This document shows positions 41,510 to 48,948 of a stretch of 52,125 bases of DNA, piece after piece. The translations under genes and the position numbers were made by a program. Source of the DNA: a virus. The notes beneath the pieces were generated by a model. It did no database searches. It was not told the DNA's origin and was given only the letters and a program-made list of their open reading frames with translations. The first letter of the stretch is position 1; every line of letters starts with the position of its first letter. The stretch spans positions 1 through 52,125 of the IMG/VR virus record IMGVR_UViG_3300025087_000091. One strand, given 5' to 3'.

Positions 41510-42418
41510 TTATTTCTCCCCGAATAATATTTCATTTCCAGTTTCAGCATTTAGAATCTCTGCTTTTTCGATATTTTTTTGAGGAATATCGATTATTTCA
41601 CTGTTTTGAAAATCATTAGTGTCATTAAGATCGATAATATCCTTTTCGAATGCAAATTGTAATTCAGGTGTCATTATTCCCCAATGCGTAATAATATGCC
41701 TTAGCATTGTTTTGTTGCTCTGACCGTCAAAATCAAAGTGCCAATACGAGTCAGAGTAATTGGATATTTCTTTAAAATTAGTTGCTTCTAATTTTTCGAA
41801 AGTTTTCAAACCGCCATAATATTTAAATGATTTTGAATATCTTTCCGCAAAATTTTTCATTTTTCTTTTTGACCAGAACAATTCTTTAGAAAAACCGTTT
41901 GTTTCAATTCTAGCGAAATAGCCTATTGTTTCCCTTTTTTCTCTTTCTATTTCGTCATCGATAAATTTTAATTCTATAATTTCTGCAAAAGGATCATGTC
42001 TAATTAGCTCTCCTCTTTTTACTTCCATTGCGTTAATTTTTTTGTAGCAACCGCTTCTCAATGCTAGTTGAATAATTCCCCTCACTCCAATTATAAAAGA
42101 AATATCTTTTTGTCCTGTTTTCGAATTGTTGAAGGGAACAAAATGATAATGCCCAAACATCGATCCAGGCATCAGTTTTAATGATTCGCCCAAAAAAGCA
42201 GCAGACAATAGCGTATTAAAATCTAGATTGTCCTGAATTCCTAACAGCTTTTTATTCGAGGAAAATGCCGATAAAATAGAAGCAATAAATCTTTGACCAT
42301 CTTTCATTCCGACCATTTCGTCTATCTGGATTTTAATTGGCGCACTAATTAGAAAATCCGATAATGTTTTCTTCGGTTTTTCAACCAATTCCTTGATGTT
42401 AGTTGTTACTTTTTGCAT
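41510..42418 (-). CDS. recT: RecT single-strand annealing protein
   Basis: A 302-residue RecT-family recombinase. Recognisable blocks are G-E-S-L-K-L-M-P (about 76-83), G-H-Y-H-F-V-P-F (about 88-95), the I-G-V-R-G-I-I-Q-L-A-L-R-S-G segment (about 109-122) and N-K-T-M-L-R-H near 239-245. It anneals complementary ssDNA produced by the YqaJ-type exonuclease encoded upstream. The C-terminus is acidic. A GCGAGGAA site precedes the ATG. Confidence 0.9.
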   Translation of the reverse strand: MQKVTTNIKELVEKPKKTLSDFLISAPIKIQIDEMVGMKDGQRFIASILSAFSSNKKLLGIQDNLDFNTLLSAAFLGESLKLMPGSMFGHYHFVPFNNSKTGQKDISFIIGVRGIIQLALRSGCYKKINAMEVKRGELIRHDPFAEIIELKFIDDEIEREKRETIGYFARIETNGFSKELFWSKRKMKNFAERYSKSFKYYGGLKTFEKLEATNFKEISNYSDSYWHFDFDGQSNKTMLRHIITHWGIMTPELQFAFEKDIIDLNDTNDFQNSEIIDIPQKNIEKAEILNAETGNEILFGEK

Positions 42419-42439
42419 ATTTTTTCCTCGCTTTTTTTG

Positions 42440-42640
42440 TTATACGTTGCCGTAGCCGTTGCTGTAGCCGTTGCCGTTGCCGTTGCCGTCGCCGTAGCCG
42501 TTGCCGTTGCCGTCGCCGTAGCCGTTGCTGTCGCCGTAGCCGTTGCTGTAGCCGTTGCCGTTGCAGTAGCCGTTGCCGTCGCCGTCGCCGTAGCCGTTGC
42601 CGTCGCCGTAGCCGTTGCCGTTGTCTATTAAAATCTCCAT
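42440..42640 (-). CDS. Gly-Asn/Gly-Tyr/Gly-Asp repeat protein
   Basis: A 66-residue frame made almost wholly of G-N, G-Y and G-D dipeptides (begins MEILIDNGNGYGDGNGYG), encoded by the hexamer microsatellite. It starts within the end of the upstream gene (ATG overlapping by 13 bases) and ends just before the recT ribosome site, so it fits the operon. Similar G-Y-G-D-G runs occur in other phage small proteins. It may be real and variable in length, but all frames are open here. Confidence 0.4.
   Translation of the reverse strand: MEILIDNGNGYGDGNGYGDGDGNGYCNGNGYSNGYGDSNGYGDGNGNGYGDGNGNGNGYSNGYGNV
42446..42624. repeat. GCCGTN hexamer microsatellite
   Basis: About 30 imperfect copies of GCCGTT/GCCGTA/GCCGTC over 179 bases. 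It is G+C-rich and sharply unlike the AT-rich genome. It lies between the DUF6948-like gene and recT and is expected to slip and vary in length. Confidence 0.85.
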
Positions 42641-42969
42641 ATCGCTACATCTTCTATACTTTTTTTAGCGATTTCTGTAACTGACAAAATCTCTATCACA
42701 CCCAGTAAAAGAACAGATAAAACAACACAAGGAAACTTGCATTGATCAGGTTTTTTAGTCCCCTCCATCGCTAACTGAGATAATGACGCAGCTCCTTCCC
42801 AGTACCAAATTCGCCTAGCGTTTTTAATTACCACTTCAGAACCGGTTCTGCTTTCTAAAAAACCAGCAAAAACGCCAGCAGAATGCGTTCTAACGATCAC
42901 ATATTCCATTCCGTCTTTTTCTTTTTCTCTCACATATTTAATTCCGTTTAAAATTATTTCGTTTTGCAT
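42628..42969 (-). CDS. DUF6948-like phage protein
   Basis: A 113-residue protein matching a widespread phage family near RecT genes: Y-V-I-V-R-T-H-S-A-G-V-F-A-G (about 19-32), then R-R-I-W-Y-W-x-G-A-A-S-L-S-Q-L-A (about 48-63), a Cys/Pro step (QCKFPCVV) and a hydrophobic C-terminal part. Start chosen at the ATG with AAGGTGG upstream. Function unknown. Confidence 0.65.
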   Translation of the reverse strand: MQNEIILNGIKYVREKEKDGMEYVIVRTHSAGVFAGFLESRTGSEVVIKNARRIWYWEGAASLSQLAMEGTKKPDQCKFPCVVLSVLLLGVIEILSVTEIAKKSIEDVAIWRF

Positions 42970-42970
42970 A

Positions 42971-43855
42971 TTATTCCACCTTCCCGAATTCGATTTTGTG
43001 TTCAATCAAAAAGCCTTTTAATAAAAGTAGCGTTTCTTTAGTTGCTTTAACTCTAAAATCAACTGTTAAAATTTTCTGGATTTCCGGTTCTGGAGTAGGT
43101 AATATTTTTACTTCTCTTACTATTCCTGGATCGTATTTTTGCTGTGGCTGTTGTGGCTGTTGTGGCTGTTGTGGCTGTTGTGGCTGTTGTGGCTGTTGCT
43201 GCAACTTTCTTTTTGTTTGAGCTTCGTTTTCTCTTTGGATATTTTCCAAATTGTTTTTATGTTCTAAGACTTTGCCTAAATCGAGAGTCTTAAAGTAATG
43301 GTTCAATGATTCCGCTTTGAAATTTGTTTCTAAATTGGCAATTGCCTTTAGATCGCTCTCGATCTTTTCAATTTTAAATTTAATTAATTCCTCAGCCTCT
43401 TTGATTTTGACTCCGAAATTTAACCATCTTTCATCGAAAATTTGTTCCAACTTAATGTTTTTTTGCGCAATATCGCCTAATTTTTGAATTTCAGCATAAA
43501 ATATTCTTTCTATTGCAAGTTTTTTCTCAACTTTTTTATCTTCATCAAATTTCTTTATTTGGGAATCGATTTGTAAAATCGGCTTTTCGATCATAGAAAG
43601 AAGTTCTTTTATTTGACTTTCGAATACAGTATACGGTTCTGTATACTGTCTTTTGATTTCAATTTTCTTATCGTTGATAGCTTTGGCTAACTTATTTAAG
43701 TTAGCCCTTGTGTTTTTTCCTTCTTGAATAGCGTTCTCAGAGATTATTAATCCCTGATATTTTTCCAAATTTTCCTCTAGTTCTCTTTTTAATTCATCAA
43801 AATTAAAAGTTACCGCCGGCAAATTAGAAATTTCATTAATTTTTAGCTCTAACAT
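42971..43855 (-). CDS. DUF1351-like coiled-coil protein
   Basis: A 294-residue protein with a long coiled-coil core (about 15-215) that contains Y-T-E-P-Y near 91-95, characteristic of DUF1351 phage proteins next to recT and yqaJ. Residues about 218-240 are a pure Q-Q-P repeat from a 9-base tandem repeat. A short alpha/beta end follows (VDFRVKATKETLLLLKGFL). Probably an accessory of the recombination module. Confidence 0.7.
   Translation of the reverse strand: MLELKINEISNLPAVTFNFDELKRELEENLEKYQGLIISENAIQEGKNTRANLNKLAKAINDKKIEIKRQYTEPYTVFESQIKELLSMIEKPILQIDSQIKKFDEDKKVEKKLAIERIFYAEIQKLGDIAQKNIKLEQIFDERWLNFGVKIKEAEELIKFKIEKIESDLKAIANLETNFKAESLNHYFKTLDLGKVLEHKNNLENIQRENEAQTKRKLQQQPQQPQQPQQPQQPQQPQQKYDPGIVREVKILPTPEPEIQKILTVDFRVKATKETLLLLKGFLIEHKIEFGKVE
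43144..43200. repeat. 9-base tandem repeat encoding Q-Q-P
   Basis: About six tandem copies of TGGCTGTTG (plus strand) inside the DUF1351-like gene, read on the minus strand as Gln-Gln-Pro. In-frame copy changes alter linker length without breaking the gene. Confidence 0.85.
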
Positions 43856-44031
43856 ATTTTTTCCTCTAATTCCTTTCTAAAATCATCTAACTCTTGCAGA
43901 TTATCTGCAAACATCACATCCTCATAAAAATACCAATCTTCCACGCTTCCTCGTTCCAGTCTCAAAAATTTTTCTTCGATGACAAGTAGTTCTATGAGGC
44001 GTTTGCGTTCAATTTCTATTTTTTTATCCAT
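43849..44031 (-). CDS. Small helical acidic protein
   Basis: A 60-residue protein, helical and charged (KRLIELLVIEEKFLRLERG at 10-28). It overlaps the DUF1351 start by seven bases. The 74-base gap upstream holds no gene. Function unknown. Confidence 0.45.
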   Translation of the reverse strand: MDKKIEIERKRLIELLVIEEKFLRLERGSVEDWYFYEDVMFADNLQELDDFRKELEEKIC

Positions 44032-44105
44032 TTTTTACTTTTTTCTTCCTTTCCGTTCTTATTATTGCAGATTTTTTTGCAAATATCAAACTATTTTTAA
44101 TTGAT

Positions 44106-44741
44106 TTAAATAGCTGGAAGAACCAGCGCCGGCTTCATCTTCGTCAAAACGTAATCGTTCCAAAATTCAATTCCGGTCTCTTTTGCAAAATCAACACTTG
44201 ATAAAACATCCGTTTTATTTACTCTATAATGCCTTGTTTCTAGCCAAAAATCGTTTTCTGACACGATGTGTTTAAGTTGCGCTTTCAATATCGCAAAATC
44301 AAAACCAGTGATCATTAGGTACCAGATACACTGACACAGATAGTTTGTTGGCATTCCTTTTTTCCATTTTTCCATCTGCGCTGGATTATTTATTGTTGCG
44401 GTTTTTATTTCTAATACGCCTTTAATTTCAGTGGTTTTTTTTGTCGTTAAAACAGCATCTAGGTTCCCTAATAAAAAATCGTGCTTTGGATGTTTAAATG
44501 ATGTGTTTTTGATATCGATCTCAAATTCTGGAAAATCTAGGCTAAATAAACTAATCAAATATTTTTCTGCAATTGATCCATAATCACATTTTTCTTGATT
44601 AGTAACCTTGTTTTTTGTTCCAAAAACTTTTGAATTCCAAACATCCTGATTAGTTTTATAAGGATCAAGCCCAATAAGTGCCGCAAAATCCGAACCGCCA
44701 ATCCCTTTTTCTCTTTCTTTTCTTTGTTTTTCAGTTATCAT
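44106..44741 (-). CDS. YqaJ-like viral recombinase exonuclease
   Basis: A 211-residue lambda-exonuclease-type (PD-(D/E)xK) nuclease. Features are G-I-G-G-S-D (13-18), G-x-x-A-E with E59, G-N-L-D with D95, and V-L-E-I-K with E111/K113, the full catalytic set. It resects dsDNA ends 5' to 3' so that RecT can anneal the strands. The start overlaps the HNH gene stop (ATGA). Confidence 0.88.
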   Translation of the reverse strand: MITEKQRKEREKGIGGSDFAALIGLDPYKTNQDVWNSKVFGTKNKVTNQEKCDYGSIAEKYLISLFSLDFPEFEIDIKNTSFKHPKHDFLLGNLDAVLTTKKTTEIKGVLEIKTATINNPAQMEKWKKGMPTNYLCQCIWYLMITGFDFAILKAQLKHIVSENDFWLETRHYRVNKTDVLSSVDFAKETGIEFWNDYVLTKMKPALVLPAI

Positions 44742-45115
44742 TTTTTAATTTCCTCAAAATAAAAAACTATTTTTTTATTTGTTTCTGTAATTAATCCAAA
44801 TCTTTTTGCGATTTTATATTGAACAATGCGTTCGTTCAGTGAATCGACAAATTTGAGGATAGTTAATCTAAATTCTTCGATTGGCATTGAGTGTTTATTA
44901 ATGTTGCAGCTCGGACAGGCTGCAAATTTATTATCTGCTGAATCGAGTTCTTTATTTTTATAGTTAATTTTTTTTAGTTTTCCTCGATCAAAATCACGTC
45001 TAGCGGGTATAACGTGATCTAAGTGCCAGCCTGTTTTTAACTCACAACCGCAGTAAGCACATCTTCCGTTAGTTTTTTTAAAAATCAACTCTCGTTCAGT
45101 TTCTTTTTTGTTCAT
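44738..45115 (-). CDS. HNH endonuclease
   Basis: A 125-residue HNH nuclease: CAYC (19-22), H-L-D-H (31-34) with the catalytic His, N62 and C-P-S-C-N-x2-K (67-74). The two Cys pairs bind the structural zinc. Free-standing HNH genes in phages can be homing or packaging-linked; here it is translationally coupled to the exonuclease. Ends in a lysine-rich strand. Confidence 0.85.
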   Translation of the reverse strand: MNKKETERELIFKKTNGRCAYCGCELKTGWHLDHVIPARRDFDRGKLKKINYKNKELDSADNKFAACPSCNINKHSMPIEEFRLTILKFVDSLNERIVQYKIAKRFGLITETNKKIVFYFEEIKK

Positions 45116-45124
45116 TTTTTTCTC

Positions 45125-45439
45125 CTAGAAATAAATTTCTCCGGCTTTATGAAACTCTTTAACTTTTTCTGGTATTTTATTATCCCACCAGCCATTAAAA
45201 TTGTTATCTCGCAACGTCTGTACAACTGCTGCCATTAAAATTTTGCCGGTTTCTTTATCAGTCTCGATGGCATATCTTCCTTCCAGCTCGACTGCATAAA
45301 CCATATTTCGTTTTTTATCCCATTTTTCGTTTTTTATTCTCCAATTTTCTTCATCGACCTCTCTCAGCCGTTCTAAGCGTTTTCTTTCTAATTCGATATC
45401 AAAATGACTTCTAACAACGGTTTCTTTTTTATTTGTCAT
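45125..45439 (-). CDS. Hypothetical protein
   Basis: A 104-residue protein with a long charged helix (about 10-45) followed by a beta part (M-V-Y-A-V-E-L-E-G-R-Y-A-I-E) and a C-terminal N-G-W-W segment. Overlaps the methylase-like gene by four bases. Function unknown. Confidence 0.5.
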   Translation of the reverse strand: MTNKKETVVRSHFDIELERKRLERLREVDEENWRIKNEKWDKKRNMVYAVELEGRYAIETDKETGKILMAAVVQTLRDNNFNGWWDNKIPEKVKEFHKAGEIYF

Positions 45440-46095
45440 TTGTTTGCCTCAAAAAAAGCTTGCGCAAATTTTTCAGAACAAATACTCCGTCTATCCTGAC
45501 GCGTCATTTTACCGTAAAATTCTGGATGGATTTCTTTTATTAATAATTTGTCAAATTTTTTTAATGGCTGAGAATTTGTGTGTATTTTCGTCTTGTTATT
45601 AGTTTTATATATCCTTCCAATTTCTAAATCTAAAGGAAGCTTCTTTGGTTCATTAAAATTACCCCATAAAGCGGTTTTTTTCTGATAACTATCGCCGAAC
45701 TCGTGAGGAGAAAAAACCATAGCCGGTTTTCCTAAAAACCAGCGCAACATTGCGTCCGGATTCTCTAATACCCAAAATTTTAAAGGCGCTTTTCTTTGTT
45801 GATCGTTTTTGATTTTTGACTGGCACATCCACATTATATCTAAACACGCTAATACTAAGCTAAATCCTTCTTTTAAATTTCGTGGAATTTTGGCTTTGGT
45901 TCTGGCAAAAGAAAAATTAGTACATGGCGGATTTGCAATGATACCATAAACATTTTCAGGAGGGAGATAGCCCTCCACTCCAATTTCTTTAGTAATTAGC
46001 CGGACATCATAGCCGGCTCTTTGATAAGGCAACGAATCCGAACCAATTTCAGAAGCGCATAAATGCAAAACGATTTTATCCTTATTTTCCAGCAT
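45436..46095 (-). CDS. Cytosine-methylase-like protein, copy 2
   Basis: A 219-residue paralogue of the gene at 37.05 kb: L-H-L-C-A-S-E-I-G-S-D-S at 10-21, N-P-P-C-T-N-F-S (55-62), W-V-L-E-N-P, and the same M-T-R-Q-D-R-R-S-I-C end. The last 130 bases are nearly identical in DNA. The SAM loop has CAS where copy 1 has CCS. The ATG at 46095 is preferred, since an upstream one lies inside the loader-like gene. It may modify phage DNA against restriction. Confidence 0.65.
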   Translation of the reverse strand: MLENKDKIVLHLCASEIGSDSLPYQRAGYDVRLITKEIGVEGYLPPENVYGIIANPPCTNFSFARTKAKIPRNLKEGFSLVLACLDIMWMCQSKIKNDQQRKAPLKFWVLENPDAMLRWFLGKPAMVFSPHEFGDSYQKKTALWGNFNEPKKLPLDLEIGRIYKTNNKTKIHTNSQPLKKFDKLLIKEIHPEFYGKMTRQDRRSICSEKFAQAFFEANK

Positions 46096-46597
46096 ATTTT
46101 CTTCCTTCAATTTGTTCATATTGTTTTTTCCAAAGCTCTTTTACTTTGCTTTCATCAATTTTTGGTTCCACTTTCTCTTTTGGCGGTACTGTCGGAAATA
46201 CATAAACGCTATCTTGCGGTTTCGGTTCAACAAAGTTTTTGTTGATAGTACCATCCAGCTTTCGTCTTCCTTCATTTATTTCTATCAATTTCCACGTTTG
46301 TTCAATACGAAAGTTTTCTTTTCTTTTTTGCTCTTCGTACTCTTTTATTTCTTCTTGTTCGTCCATGTATGGTTTTATTATTTCTGCGAACGATGGTAGA
46401 AATTTACTTTTTTTTATAGCTTCGTTTATCAATTCTCTTAAGTTATCAATTTCTATCCCTAAATTGACAAATTCGTTTGTATACAACCCCATCCTTACAA
46501 TTTGATTTTCTTTCTCAAACATAGAAAACAATTTTAATACCAACATTTTAATTTCAGATTTATCATTATTTTTGTGATCAGCAATTTGCAAGTTCAT
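46082..46597 (-). CDS. Possible helicase-loader protein
   Basis: A 171-residue helical protein. The N-terminal part (L-K-L-F-S-M-F-E ... I-K-K-S-K-F-L-P-S-F-A-E-I near 62-74) resembles G39P-like or DnaI-like loaders, which bring host replicative helicase to a phage origin. The Pro-rich middle and charged end are unremarkable. Order (initiator, this) fits a replication module. It overlaps the initiator stop by 20 bases. Confidence 0.5.
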   Translation of the reverse strand: MNLQIADHKNNDKSEIKMLVLKLFSMFEKENQIVRMGLYTNEFVNLGIEIDNLRELINEAIKKSKFLPSFAEIIKPYMDEQEEIKEYEEQKRKENFRIEQTWKLIEINEGRRKLDGTINKNFVEPKPQDSVYVFPTVPPKEKVEPKIDESKVKELWKKQYEQIEGRKYAGK

Positions 46598-47438
46598 TAA
46601 TTATCTCCTTAAATTTTTTTTCTTCCTTTTCTTTGTTTGTAAGTTTTCCGGTATATCGATCTTCTAATATTTTTAAATAATTAGTATCGTTTTCTATTAA
46701 AAAATCAAAACTTAGTCGCCAATTTCTTTCGTTATTTCCGGACAAAAAAGAATTTTGAGAAGCTTTTTGACACGCTATTTTGAAATGAACGAGAAAATCT
46801 TTGTCTTCTTTTAATCTAGTTCTAATTTTATCTAGTCTGCTATTTGACAATTTAACTATTTTCGAAAAACTGTCCGACGTTTCAACATTCCAAGTTTTCA
46901 TAAACTCGTCATAAATAGATGTTGATACTATTTCGTTTTTTTTGCTTTCATTTTCTTTACTTTTATTTTCTTTAATTTCCTTTGCTTTAATTTCCTTTGC
47001 TTTGTCGAGTAATGGGTGGGCTATGCCTGGGCTATGGGTAGGCATAGGGTGGGCTATGGGTAGGCATAGGGTGGGCATAGGTCTGACAGGTATTTCTTCG
47101 TGACGTTTTTTATATAACCCTGATAACCTATCAACAAAATTTTGACACCAAATTATTTTCGAGTTAAACAGTTCGGCGTCTATCGTCTCTGTTGTTGCTA
47201 ATAACTCTAAAATCTCCAAAGTTTTATCTTTTTCCAAATTAACATAATCGCAAAAAGTTAAGAATTCAGACTCGTTATTTAAATTAATAAAATGATTATC
47301 CTTTCCACCGAGAAATTCTAATAATTTAAACCAAAGCGCATATCCATTATTCCCATAGCGTTTTTCTAGCATAAAAATAGTTTTCCCTCTCTTCACGTCG
47401 TGGGAAAAATATTCTATTTGTTTACTTGTTTTTGCCAT
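46578..47438 (-). CDS. Replication initiator (DUF4373/DnaD-like)
   Basis: A 286-residue protein. The N-terminal winged-helix-like domain has Y-F-S-H-D-V-K-R-G-K-T-I and the Y-G-N-N-G-Y-A-L-W-F-K-L-L-E-F-L block (about 28-43), typical of DUF4373 phage replication proteins. A low-complexity linker (P-M-P-T, then repeated A-K-E-I-K) joins it to a DnaD-like C-terminal helical domain. The linker DNA contains 22-base iterons. The ATG of MAKTSK with a GAGGTC site is preferred. Confidence 0.7.
   Translation of the reverse strand: MAKTSKQIEYFSHDVKRGKTIFMLEKRYGNNGYALWFKLLEFLGGKDNHFINLNNESEFLTFCDYVNLEKDKTLEILELLATTETIDAELFNSKIIWCQNFVDRLSGLYKKRHEEIPVRPMPTLCLPIAHPMPTHSPGIAHPLLDKAKEIKAKEIKENKSKENESKKNEIVSTSIYDEFMKTWNVETSDSFSKIVKLSNSRLDKIRTRLKEDKDFLVHFKIACQKASQNSFLSGNNERNWRLSFDFLIENDTNYLKILEDRYTGKLTNKEKEEKKFKEIINELANC
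47018..47081. repeat. Iterons in initiator gene, candidate origin
   Basis: Two exact tandem 22-base units, GGGCTATGGGTAGGCATAGGGT at 47029-47050 and 47051-47072 are flanked by partial units on both sides. Each unit contains the dyad CTATG-N6-CATAG. Origins inside the initiator gene are known from lambda-like phages. Confidence 0.6.
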
Positions 47439-47577
47439 TTTTTTGACCTCTGATAATTTGTTCAAATAGAATTCTTTTTAAAAGGCAATTTATTTTCACT
47501 TCTGGATTTTTCTTTCTATAATTCGAATATTCCTTCCTCTCTTCTTTGTCTACTGTCAAGCTCATTGTTAATCGCAA
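47422..47577 (-). CDS. Small basic protein, first gene of leftward operon
   Basis: A 51-residue basic protein (KEERKEYSNYRKKNPEVK) starting at TTG about nine bases after GAGAGGA, with in-frame GTG and ATG alternatives nearby. It ends inside the ribosome region of the initiator gene, overlapping it by 17 bases. Could be a DNA-binding regulator; no motif is decisive. Confidence 0.5.
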   Translation of the reverse strand: MRLTMSLTVDKEERKEYSNYRKKNPEVKINCLLKRILFEQIIRGQKNGKNK

Positions 47578-47618
47578 AAAAAACACTTCCTCTCTTGTTA
47601 TAATTATTTACATAATTA

Positions 47619-47647
47619 AGTATAATTTAGAGCAAAAAGATACGCAA
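47619..47647 (-). promoter_or_regulatory. Leftward early promoter
   Basis: On the minus strand TTGCGT and TATACT stand 17 bases apart, 42 bases before the first leftward gene. The -10 matches the consensus at five of six positions. This would drive the whole 20-kb operon. Confidence 0.55.
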
Positions 47648-47659
47648 GTTTTATTTGAT

Positions 47660-47725
47660 TGATAAGTAACAAATTATTAAAATGATAAGTAATATTTTGG
47701 ATTTTGAAGCTGAAATGATAAGTAA
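47660..47725. promoter_or_regulatory. Three TGATAAGTAA repeats
   Basis: Identical decamers at 47660-47669, 47683-47692 and 47716-47725 lie directly upstream of the leftward promoter and between the divergent operons. They are likely binding sites for a regulator. The rest of the roughly 240-base spacer is AT-rich without a gene. Confidence 0.55.
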
Positions 47726-47817
47726 TTTAATATTGATGTGAAAGTAGAACCAAGCCTTTAGTAATATAATTTTATTTTTGATATTATTTATATATACATA
47801 AAAAAAGGAGTAAAAAA

Positions 47818-48135
47818 ATGAAAATAACAATAGAAAAGTTAGAGGAACTGAAAGCCTGCCGCGATGGTATCAATTATTTCCAAAAGAATTTTGGAAATGA
47901 AGCAGAAATAAATGATGTTTTAGCTAAAATCAATATTGATAAAAATAATAGCTATGCCATTTGGCTTACTATACATTTTCACCTATCCGGTAAGTTTTGT
48001 AGCTGGCACGAAAACGGAAATCCGGCAGTGAAATCAAATTGGAAAAATGGAAAACGTCACGGATTGACGGAATGGTTTTATGAGGGCGGAAATCCGAAAG
48101 TGAAATCAAATTGGAAAAATGGGGTTAAGATATGA
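47818..48135 (+). CDS. MORN-like repeat protein
   Basis: A 105-residue protein with a helical N-terminal domain (1-50) and two 24-residue repeats of the type S-N-W-K-N-G-K-R-H-G-L-T-E-W-F-Y-E-G-G-N-P, like MORN or YwqK-type repeats. The same repeats occur, nearly identical in DNA, in inverted orientation at the right edge. An AAAAGGAG site precedes the ATG. Repeats of this kind bind lipids or partners; YwqK-like proteins have been called antitoxins, but no toxin is visible. Confidence 0.6.
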   Translation: MKITIEKLEELKACRDGINYFQKNFGNEAEINDVLAKINIDKNNSYAIWLTIHFHLSGKFCSWHENGNPAVKSNWKNGKRHGLTEWFYEGGNPKVKSNWKNGVKI

Positions 48136-48263
48136 AAATAATCGAAATAAAGTCAAAAGATTTACCGATTTTGATTAGTTTTAGCGGTAAAAACATAAGA
48201 AAAGATTATGTTTTAAAAACGAGCAAAGAAGAAAACGTGCTTTTATTAAATAAAAAGGAGTAA
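48132..48263 (+). CDS. Small hypothetical protein
   Basis: A 43-residue basic protein (MKIIEIKSKDLPILISF). ATGA overlap with the MORN-like gene; its end carries the AAAAAGGAG site of the next gene. Function unknown. Confidence 0.5.
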   Translation: MKIIEIKSKDLPILISFSGKNIRKDYVLKTSKEENVLLLNKKE

Positions 48264-48266
48264 AAA

Positions 48267-48488
48267 ATGATCAGAAAATATTCGATAGACAGCTCAACAT
48301 TTCTCTCTTCGCTAACGAAGAGAGAAATTCTGGAAAATGCCAGAAATAGATTTGGAAAATTAGATCAAACCGAATTGTCGTGGGCGGAACTAGAAGGCAT
48401 TTCAGGCGGTAGAATGCTTTCAACGAGCTCTCATTGCTCACAGCTTTGCGAGCTAAAAAACATTAAAAGAATAACGAAAGAGGATTGA
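48267..48488 (+). CDS. Small hypothetical protein containing a long hairpin
   Basis: A 73-residue protein (MIRKYSIDSSTFLSS) with a short C-S-Q-L-C segment. Its codons 12-21 coincide with a perfect 13-bp inverted repeat. An AAAAGGAG site precedes the ATG. Function unknown; the hairpin may matter more than the peptide there. Confidence 0.45.
   Translation: MIRKYSIDSSTFLSSLTKREILENARNRFGKLDQTELSWAELEGISGGRMLSTSSHCSQLCELKNIKRITKED
48299..48328. repeat. Perfect 13-bp inverted repeat
   Basis: ATTTCTCTCTTCG and CGAAGAGAGAAAT flank the loop CTAA. An RNA hairpin of this length near the 5' end of a gene could attenuate translation or be a protein-binding site. Confidence 0.7.
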
Positions 48489-48525
48489 GATTTTATTGAT
48501 TGAATTTAAAAAAGGAAGTGTAAAA

Positions 48526-48558
48526 ATGAAATATCAAGATTTAAAAACAAAACAATGA
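48526..48558 (+). CDS. Possible 10-residue peptide
   Basis: MKYQDLKTKQ behind an AAAGGAAG site, just before tandem repeats and a terminator. It could be a leader peptide; support is slight. Confidence 0.25.
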   Translation: MKYQDLKTKQ

Positions 48559-48574
48559 TCAATATTTTAATTAG

Positions 48575-48606
48575 TTAGCAAGCAAGCGATATTTTAGCAA
48601 GCAAGC
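48575..48606. repeat. Two copies of TTAGCAAGCAAGC
   Basis: Identical 13-mers at 48575-48587 and 48594-48606, one period of 19 bases apart, immediately before the terminator stem. Confidence 0.55.
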
Positions 48607-48641
48607 CGGATACCAAAACGAGGTAATCCGGCTTTTTTTTT
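48603..48641 (+). terminator. Rho-independent terminator
   Basis: AAGCCGGAT pairs with ATCCGGCTT, extended by ACC/GGT across a bulged A, and is followed by nine T. The best intrinsic terminator in the window; it ends the operon that starts with the MORN-like gene. Confidence 0.85.
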
Positions 48642-48695
48642 GTTCTTTGATATTGATTTTTTAATGTTTGTGTAAATTACGGTTGGCACAACGGA

Positions 48696-48724
48696 TTGAC
48701 AAGCCTGATTTATACCGAAATATT
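48696..48724 (+). promoter_or_regulatory. Candidate promoter
   Basis: A perfect TTGACA and AATATT lie 17 bases apart, in the gap after the terminator. The -10 is weak. A transcript from here would be non-coding for nearly 400 bases. Confidence 0.35.
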
Positions 48725-48948
48725 GATTTTAAAAATCTTGTGTTGTCGAGTTATTTAATTTCAATATTTTATGTATACAGGTAAAAAGTAACCAACTATT
48801 AAAAAATAACACAGCCCGATTTTGACCTGTACCGCATTTTTTGTTTTCGGTTGATACAAATATGTTCTTTGATATCAGATTGTTAGTTTAGGCGTGTTTT
48901 TCAAGCCTGGTTTTTTATAGTTAATTTATATTTTAATGTATATATTTT

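Noticed and set aside
42403-42684. Plus-strand frames encoding V-A repeats or C-R/R-S repeats
   Set aside because: They are by-products of the hexamer microsatellite and oppose the operon; only the minus-strand G-N/G-Y frame fits the gene order.
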